Shown one piece after another: positions 56,733-64,000 of a stretch of 64,000 nucleotides of DNA (positions are counted from its first letter, which is position 1; every line of letters starts with the position of its first letter). Source of the DNA: Tyto alba (taxonomy: Eukaryota; Chordata; Aves; Strigiformes; Tytonidae); assembly GCF_018691265.1 (NCBI RefSeq), contig NW_024881283.1, forward strand, positions 4,065,731-4,129,730, in the 5' to 3' direction. The translations under genes and the position numbers were made by a program. The notes beneath the pieces were generated by a model that had not been told where the DNA came from, ran no database searches, and saw nothing but the letters and a program-made list of their open reading frames with translations.

Positions 56733-57160
56733 GCAAGAAAACCTGCTGCAGGCGCAAATGGCAAAGTATCACAAGAATTGCTGGTTGTGTGGTATTTTTG
56801 GTCTCAGTGGTAAGAAGAAAATACCCCAGATTTCATCTTGGGACATGATGAGAAGATAAGGATCGCAAGAAATTAAACTCAGGAAATGCAGAACATCATA
56901 ATGCAGGAAATTAAAAGGCAGTAAATTCAAAACCGATACAAGTTTTTATACAGCGTGTGGTTAATCTGTGAGGCTTATTGCCACAAGATATTAAAAGAGG
57001 TTGGATGTTCATATGAACACCATCATCTGCAGTTACTATAAACACAGTAAACATTAAGCACTTTAACCCTCTTTCTACACAGCATAGACTGACCATTCTT
57101 GCACTTGTGGTTAGCAAAGAGCTTCTTCAAGATGAATTAGAGGGCAATGTTGACTGGCTG
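56733..57160. other. AT-rich unique sequence, no gene recognised
   Basis: Contains GGAAATTAAAAGGCAG near 56906, GTGGTTAATCTG near 56957 and GATATTAAAAGAGG near 56987. It is possibly regulatory. No repeat signature. Confidence 0.3.
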
Positions 57161-59919
57161 TGTTAAGAATTAATGAAACCCTCTCTCCAATACCTGCACC
57201 TCTAGATACGGTGCCCCCATGTCTCTGCTGGGGATCCAGGCAGGAGGGCCAGGGGAGAGGTGGTCTGTGCATGCCCTCTACCCATCTGCCCAGAGGAGCT
57301 CAGGGGATCTGCAGAATCCTGGACAAAGGGCCAAGGCAACAGCAGGATGAGGTGATGAGTAGCAACTCTTGGGTTGACCAACCTGAAAACAGAGTCATCT
57401 GGAGCTCCTCTGGTTCAGACACTGCTGAGGCTTGGCTTCAGTGTCTTTGATCTTCAACAACAATCCTCTGCAACACTGCAAGGTCTCCCACTACATGAAG
57501 AACTGACCTCATGCACAAGCCCACAGTGGCAAAATCAGATATATTCTGTGATACCTTGCTCTCCTCAGAAAGCCAGGCCACTGTAAATGGCTCAATGCAT
57601 CCCTCATCACCAGGGTTAGGTCATGGGATTTGGGATGGCCCTCAAGAGCTGGGTGGACTATGAGCCTTTCTGCTGTAACCAGCTGCAAAGGGTTGCCCAA
57701 GCAGCACTTCCACCCCATTTTGGAGGTTAAAGGGGTCAGAAGCAACATGCAACTTGTTCTGGGATGGATGCTTCAGCCCAGAGTGCTCTCTTAGACAGGA
57801 GATTACATGGATGCTCGTGCATCTCCTTCTCGCTGTGCTCATTACAATAACGGAGGCCCCTTCATTTGCTGAGAAAGAGCCAAACCCAATTTGTGTCATC
57901 TCATAATGTGTACTCTAATATGTTACATTGGATCCAATTAGGTAATGGCAGCCCCAGCAGCAGAAAAGGCGGGGATCAGACCTCATCCTGCTTTGGGCTG
58001 TGCTCTCGACATTGATCCTAATGAACGTCAGGCAGAGGGGTGTCCCCCTGAGCCGCTCTTTGTGATGTTGGAGCAGTTCAGGACTGGTTAATGTGCACTT
58101 AACACAAAGTGTTACCTGAAAAAGATGCTCAGCGAGAGGGAGCTGACACGGTGCAGTGTAATTTATGCCTTTAGAATAGGATCCTCCATGGGCATTACAA
58201 CAGCACACTCAGAAAGGACTCAGCTGCGTGCTGAAGAAGAAAGGAAGGCTTTAAGTGAAGATTTAAAGAAGGGGATGGAGCATCTACAAAGAAGGGGAAC
58301 ACACGCCCTCCAGCTGTGGAAGAAGGCAGAAGGGAGTCTGAGATAAAAGGGGAGCTTTGATCTTCCTCGATCCATCGGGCTTCGATCAGCCGTGTCCTGC
58401 TGTGCTGGGGCTGACCAAGGGCTGGTGTGTGACTGCCTTGGTGCCGAGCTGGCTGTCATGAAAGGCATGTTCATCTCTCCCCTGGCTCGTCCCCAGGCCG
58501 GGCTCCCTCTGCTCAGCTGGGTGCTGCTCTGCCCTGAGATGCCCGCGGGGTCCTGCCACTGCTCACCGGCCATTTCCACCGGCTGTGTCAGAGCTTTGTT
58601 GCAGAAGGGTAAAAGCAACATTTTTCCCATGCCAGAAGCTCAAATACAGCTAGCTAGGTTTCTTCATTGATGGTTTTCATGTATTTAAATGCACTCACTT
58701 TCCCATCTGCATGCTGCTGCAGGATCCATAGGAGTTCAAGGCCATGGGAGAGGCAAAATCTACCCCAAATTCCAGGGCTTCTGCTGCTACAGTTTTAGGG
58801 AAGACAGCAGAGTGCACAAGAAGTGATGAAATGGTGGGTTTGGGCATTGTTCAAACAACACAGAAAACCTCACACACATATTCAGATGCCCTGTGTAATA
58901 CAAACACGCCTCAGGCTCATATTCCTACTTTGGCAGCTTGTGGTGAGCTCAGGGCGAAATTTAATCACTGACATGTAAGGGAAAGAGCCAGATCTCCCAT
59001 TACCACAGCCTACTGACCCAAGATTCTCATAGCACTGGCACCTCCATAAAGAAATGGAGCCCCAAATCGAGCAGTGGGAGTGTCCCACTGCTCCAAGGAA
59101 GCCATCAAGAAGCTTCAATGCCAATGGAGATCCCACAGTTCAGGTATCAGAAGCGCATGCCAGAAGGCACATGACTGAAGGTGTTTTGCAATTGTTTTAC
59201 AATGTTTTAATTGACCTCCAGCGATGCAGGGCCTGTCCACCCAAGTGACACAATGTGCAGGTGACACCAAACCCGCAGATGCTGTTCAGTGCCTGTGGGC
59301 AGCATGTTCACTGCAGAGCAGGGAACTGAGGCATGAAAACCTGGAGAAGAGAGGTTCATGCACCCACTGAGTCACCTTGCCTTAATCAAGGCAAGACCAT
59401 GATGCTCCCATGACACCCTCCTACCTGTACTGGTCATTTCCTGCACACTGGGAAAAGAAGAATGAAATCCTGCTTGTCCAGCCTGCTTGCCCCATGTGCA
59501 GCAGTGCCAGCAGTTCGCTGGGCCCCAGCTCTCTCTGCAGCCTCGCTGCTCCTCTGTCCTCCTCACCTGGCACAAAGTGCCTGCTCGGTGTTGGTGCCAG
59601 AGCAACTCAGTTACACTTATAAATCCTCTTTGCAATTTCATTCATTTCAAAGCTCCCTGTTACCAGCTCCAGCCCTTAATCTCACACTCCATAAATCAAT
59701 CAGCAAGGGATCTGGGGAGCAGAAGAAATCAGCTCCTTTCGCCCTGGCTGGGAAGAGCTGGGCAGCTCATGCCAAGGGATGTGGGGCTGGTGGGGGGGGT
59801 CTCTGTCCCCTGCCACAATGTGCCCCTTGTGCAAGCCAAGAGTCACTGGCAGGAGCCCAGGGGGAGAAAGCAGGAACACATTACTGGAGAGCAGGCGTGG
59901 GTCACTCCCATGCCCAGAG
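57161..59919. other. Gene-free stretch with a small AT-rich patch
   Basis: Open frames reach 153 codons on both strands, unrecognised. An AT-rich patch at 57895-57950 (CATAATGTGTACTC, CAATTAGGTAATGG) could be regulatory. A GGAACTGAGGCATG word near 59322 resembles MIR but lacks the rest of the element. Confidence 0.45.
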
Positions 59920-61020
59920 CTAGCCTTGCATTGATTTGTGGAGACTAATTAACCCCAGACTTGCAGCATTAATATTTGGAGGGTGCTTAGTTGCATCTCA
60001 TATAAGCTCCGTCTCACCCGGAGTGCAGCAGTGAGTGCTGCTGCAGCCAGCGAGCGGAGCTGAGCGTGCCAGAGCCTTTTCAGCCTAAAGAGCCAGCCCT
60101 TGGAGTTTGACACTCGCCGCAGTGATGGATTTGCTCCGAAGGAAAATGCCCCTTCGGCGACCATTAAGCAGACACATTGTTTAGATTTGTGCCGAGGTGT
60201 TTTTACGTCTCATCTGAGGCTTTCAGTGAAATGAGGCTGGTGGACTCCGCGCAGCTCCCAGCCAGGAAGGGAAGGGCAATTATCCGCTGTGATAAACCGG
60301 GGCGCTGACACAGGGGGGATGCTGCCCAGTTCAAACCACTGCAGACCAGTGGAGACCTAAGCAGTGTCCTTCCAGCAGGCAGGTGAGCAGGGCAGAAATC
60401 CCACCCTGCCTGTTGGCTCTGCGTGTTGTGTGCCATGCGTGTTGATGGGGCGAGCTGCAATTTATCAACAAAAATTAGGAGCGGGAAATGCTGTTTATCG
60501 GCAGAGTGAATGAATTAATTTTTGCCTGGGAATTCCAGTGTTTGCATTTTTGGAGGTCTTTTTCCCCTGAATGCCACACTGGGAATGGAAATTAATGAAT
60601 TTTGTTTTGTGCAACTTTTCTATGGTGGAAACACAAGTTTGTCAGCTCTGAAGTATTTTGCAAAATTATGGTGATTTTGCCCAATTTTGTTTATTGGAGA
60701 AAAAACATGTGAAAACATTTAAAATGGCCAGTTTTGACATGTTCAGAATGAAATGTTTTGATTTTTTGGGTCTGAAACATTCTTCAGTTTAAAAACTCCC
60801 TTTCATTTAATTTTGAAAAATCCAGAAGCTTGACTGAAGCAAAGTATTCCGATACTGTCAAATGAAATGTTGACTCCAAACCCTTTAAAAATCAATTTGA
60901 CAATAATTTGGAAAACCTTTATCTTTGTTCCAAGCTTGAATAACATTAAAAACAAACAAACAAATGCACAATTTGCAAATGAACTAAAAGGAATCTCTTT
61001 TCCATGCAGCTCTTGTTGCA
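59920..61020. promoter_or_regulatory. AT-rich block, candidate conserved non-coding cluster
   Basis: Starts with GACTAATTAACCCC near 59943 and CAGCATTAATATTTGG near 59965, then a short GC-richer part (60000-60330), then a long AT-rich run (60450-61020). The long run includes GAATGAATTAATTTTTGCC near 60507, GAAATTAATGAATTTTG near 60588 and many TTTTGAAA-type words. No repeat consensus is recognised. The long AT-rich run could also be an ancient, unrecognisable repeat, since the next feature downstream is a LINE relic. Confidence 0.3.
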
Positions 61021-61038
61021 AAAAAAAACCACATTTGA

Positions 61039-61272
61039 TTTTCTAGGTTTTCAAAAAAGGCCAAAAACCCCTTCCAGATCCGAGGAACAATCTGGTCTTT
61101 ACGAAGAGAGGTGACTGCATCCTACAAAGTAAAATCCTTGAAGCGGGCTTTGTGGATAACGAACAACCCAGAAGCCACCATCATGCGACTGCCAGACCTG
61201 CAACAGCTCTTGGCTCCATCATCAGGGAAATACCGGTTTGCAGCAGGGACATGGCATTACCTTTGGACATAG
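61039..61272 (+). other. Orphan stop-free frame next to an acceptor-like site
   Basis: A forward frame is open from 61039 to a TAG at 61270-61272, about 77 codons in a fairly AT-rich setting. Just inside it, TTGATTTTCTAG at 61035-61046 looks like a 3' splice site (pyrimidine tract plus AG). The predicted peptide is basic and well mixed (Lys/Arg-rich first half, then Pro, Leu, Gln, then Gly-Lys-Tyr and Trp residues), unlike the Pro/Cys/Ser-rich chance frames elsewhere. I recognise no family. It could be a relic of a transposon protein upstream of the LINE tail, a small exon, or chance. Confidence 0.2.
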
Positions 61273-61404
61273 CTTACCCAGGTGACCACTCAACTCCCTG
61301 TCTATGCTAGAGGTCCATGTTTTTAAAAGTATGGTAGCAAATTTGAAAATCATCAGAAAATAACTCAAGGGGTGGCGTGAGGTGTTGGAAACCTGCTGTG
61401 CAAT
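61273..61404. other. Short spacer before the LINE relic
   Basis: Unique sequence. It may belong to the same old LINE, but no phrase could be matched. Confidence 0.3.
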
Positions 61405-61770
61405 GTGAAAGGAAAGAAGTGCAAGCTCTTAACGTCACCGTTAAATGCAAGACAACATTAATAACTGACTCGTCTGAGTTTAGAAGTGCCTTTGAGAGGA
61501 AGAGATACCAAAAAGCCAACTGGCTAGCAGACAAAGGCAGAATATCATCTAGCAGCTGGAGGGTACAGCCAGACAAACTGGGAGAGGGAGCTGAGTGCCA
61601 GTGTTAACAGTCAGAGAGATAAACCCCCTGAACAGCTTGCTCTGGCATGTGGTGGAGTCTCCATCACTCAAAGCTGTTCATTCACTTGGATATCATGATG
61701 CAGGATCTGCTGTGATCAAGCAGAAACCCTTGTCTCGAGAGGGGTGAAGTTCTCCCTCTTGGCCAAAAAT
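61405..61770 (+). mobile_element. Ancient CR1/L3-type LINE 3' end
   Basis: Two phrases match the 3' region of old amniote CR1/L3 LINEs: AAGAAGTGCAAGCTCTTAAC near 61415-61434, and CATGTGGTGGAGTCTCCATC near 61647-61666, followed by CACT, a CACTTGGAT word and AGGATCTGCTGTGATC near 61702-61717. In consensus these are the 'gtgcaagttcttaacagtga', 'tggtggattctccatcact' and 'ttggatg...gatctgct' phrases (paraphrased from general knowledge). The usual end (two-colour 'ctagatgatc' plus short terminal repeats) is not recognisable. It is more diverged than the CR1 tail at 10106, so much older. Confidence 0.6.
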
Positions 61771-64000
61771 CAAACCACATTGTCTTTACAGATTTTCTTG
61801 GCCTAGCCTTTGGAAAATAGAGGCCAGGAAGGCTGTTTTCCCAGAGCACAGGCACACCATGTAACCTGTGGCAGAGAAGGTCCCTTCCCTGTCCAGCTTC
61901 CCAGATGGGAACTGCAAAGAAAAGCAAGCACACGTGCCATCTCCGGTTCGTTCCCAGCCCCCATGCGACTGTGTCAGCCAAATACTTCTTCCCAGGGGTG
62001 TCAGTGCCCCTGGCATGACACCAGCCGTCATGCAGGCGTGACCCACAGCCTGTCTGCAGCACAGCCCCACACGGGCTGCCGTGATGAGTTCAGGGCTGCA
62101 GCAGGCATCCTCCTCTGTGCGTCAGCTCTGCCTTTCACCAGCCCGTGACTGAGTTGGTGGCTTACAGACCCCACCAGTCGGGTCAATACAGGTGCTCCAG
62201 TCAGGCTGTCTGCATGCACAGTCAGTGTAATGAAAGGGGGAGAAAAAGTGGAAGGAAATGATAGAAGGGGGGGGGATTGCTCTGGGGAAATAAGGCAGGT
62301 GGATGGCGAGAGGGCTGGGGAGACCCAGGGTGGTGTTCCTTCCACACCCTCCTCAGGAAGCTCTGGGTGGCCCCAAGCCTGGTCCTGCTCACCCCTCTCA
62401 TTCAAGGTGATGCCACCACTAGTGCCCCCAGAAGAAACTATTCCCTTGAGCAGTGAATGCACCAGTCTGCCCCATGCCCTTTGCAAGCCCACTCACGCGC
62501 CAACTAGTTCGCTGCAGGCAGATGCATGGGACAGGGCTGGTCCAACCCAGCTGGGAGCAAACCTGCTCTTCTGCACCCACTAAGCCTGCGTGGTGGTACC
62601 GGGGAGACCCACTGCTTCTGCTGCAGTGGAACAAGCGAGGAGCATCCTTCAGGTTTGTGCCGGGCATTGTGGCACCAAGCAGCAGAGTCACCTCAGCACC
62701 TTCTATTGCTGCCACACTCTGCTGCTCTTGGACATGATGTGTGCAGAGGCCAGCCCCAGGGCAATCCTCCTCTCTGGGACTTCAGTCCTGACTCCGCTGG
62801 CGCAGAAAGTGTTGCTGTTTGTGCTCTGTGTCTCCCACTCATTCCCAGAGCTGACAACGGTGGCTGCAGAGGAAAGTGAAGGCTAAATCTCCAGCCCTGC
62901 AGCTTCTTCCTTGCCCAGAGCAGCCCTGGGCCAAACCAAAGGGAAAGGCAGGGTAGCCCCTTCCCATTCACAACGCAACAGCCAGCAGGTAGGCTGTTGT
63001 TGCATACTTCACCACCTGCCCTGTCCTCAGAGCCTCGAGGATGGATGTGCTGCTGACCCAGCACGTCAAAGAAGAGTTTCTGGAGACATATCCTCTTCAT
63101 CCTCCTTCATCCATCCTGCAAGTGCTTTGGCTCCAGCAGAGTTTTCCTGCTCACTTCCCTGCATTTGTGGGAGCCAAGGGACTTCTCGCATATGTGGTTG
63201 GAATTGAATAACCTGAAGAGAGTGAATTCTTCTGGCTCTTCATGATGTCAGTGGTTTTAGCCTGTCTGCAGAGCTGTACTGCATGGCCACCTCGCTGGTC
63301 TGACTGGGCCCTGCTCGGTCGCTGTCCAGGTGCCCTCTCATCGCCCACATTGAGTGATGCTCTGTGGTGGCACCACGGGCTGTGGTACCAAGGAAAGCAC
63401 CAAAGGAAATGTGGGAGGGCACAAGACAGCATCCTTGTGGTAGGTGGCAGGTTGGTTGTCATAAAGTGCAGGGTCCTGTGTTCTGCCTGTCTGACTTGGT
63501 CTGAGGTTGTGGGGAATACAGTTTAGAGCCATTTTGCATCCTTCTGGTGGAAATATTGCTTCTTTAATCTTCTCACAGTGCTTTTGGGCTGTGATCTTTC
63601 TGGGGAAAGCACTGTTTCCTAGGACCTCAGACTATGGGCCATATAAGTTGTGCTGGGTTTGTGTGGCAGGGTTTTAGGGGTGAGTGAATGGCATCGTGGT
63701 GCTCAGTTGCCCTCTGGGCTCAAAACATGATATAGGTGTTCTACTGGTATTAGAGACTGACACCACCAGGAATCTGTATGCTGGCCATGGCACCAGCATA
63801 TGATGAAAATCCAGCCCTGCCCCAAGATGCTTACAGTTGAACACACAGCAGAAATGCCTGTTCCTCACTGCACTGCCTGTGCCATCGGATAACCTCTGCA
63901 GGAAATCATGTTCTCACATCTGCACATTGGCTCAGGGTTTTGCACCCTGCAGGTGTGAATTGTTGGTGATGATCCAGCAAGTCACTTCAATCCCCCATGG
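61771..64000. other. Gene-free stretch to the window end
   Basis: Unique moderate-GC sequence. Open frames reach 154 codons on both strands, with no recognised family. A G run near 62268-62276 and short AT-richer patches near 63540-63580 are the only structure seen. Confidence 0.45.

Noticed and set aside
59318..59390. GGAACTGAGGCATG word resembling MIR
   Set aside because: Too short, and the later MIR phrases are missing.
1..64000. CRISPR arrays, bacterial operons, riboswitches, phage genes
   Set aside because: No spacer-repeat pattern, no gene-dense organisation and no ribosome-binding-site logic; CR1 and SINE/LINE relics place this in a vertebrate genome.
1..64000. Known microRNA hairpins (let-7, miR-9, miR-124, miR-21, miR-10, miR-181 and similar seeds)
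   Set aside because: No mature microRNA sequence that I know was found on either strand by eye.

Overview
The window looks like non-coding avian genomic DNA. The best organism clue is a 5'-truncated CR1 retrotransposon tail at about 10106-10200: its 3' end carries the bird-type phrases 'aaggtgtccctgcccatggcag' (in part) and 'ttggaactagatgatct'. The window also has moderate GC, few young repeats and only worn ancient ones, which suits a bird and does not suit a bacterium, a virus or a repeat-dense mammal. I cannot name the species.

I could not support any intact protein-coding gene, tRNA, rRNA or known microRNA. The longest open frames fall in GC-rich or tandemly repeated sequence, where stop codons are rare, and none resembles a family I recognise. 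The window is best read as a large intergenic or intronic block. GC-rich, featureless stretches alternate with AT-richer islands that are rich in TAAT/ATTA-type motifs. These islands have the texture of conserved non-coding or enhancer sequence (for example 1-720, 3880-4100, 10780-11270, 28840-29050, 50770-51300, 53580-54060, 59920-61020). That reading rests on composition and motifs only and needs an alignment.

Layout. 1-5070: AT-rich islands and ordinary unique sequence. 5074-5574: a 0.5 kb GTGCCY hexanucleotide tandem array that is stop-free in several frames. 8700-9640: a CpG-rich segment that could be a promoter island. 10106-10200: CR1 tail. 11270-38800: mostly unique sequence with scattered AT-rich islands, a few short tandem duplications, homopolymers and a MIR-like fragment. 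38980-40720: the clearest feature, a decayed Ty3/gypsy pol with reverse-transcriptase end, RNase H, integrase core and integrase C-terminal parts in the right order on the + strand, broken by stops, a frameshift and loss of a catalytic aspartate motif. 45085-45190 and 52763-52875: MIR/CORE-SINE relics. 61405-61770: an old CR1/L3-type LINE 3' end.

The standout is the gypsy pol relic, because Ty3/gypsy elements are very scarce in birds. It lies with other ancient amniote repeats (MIR, L3/CR1), which suggests old sequence that has stayed in place. Nothing here forms an operon or pathway.
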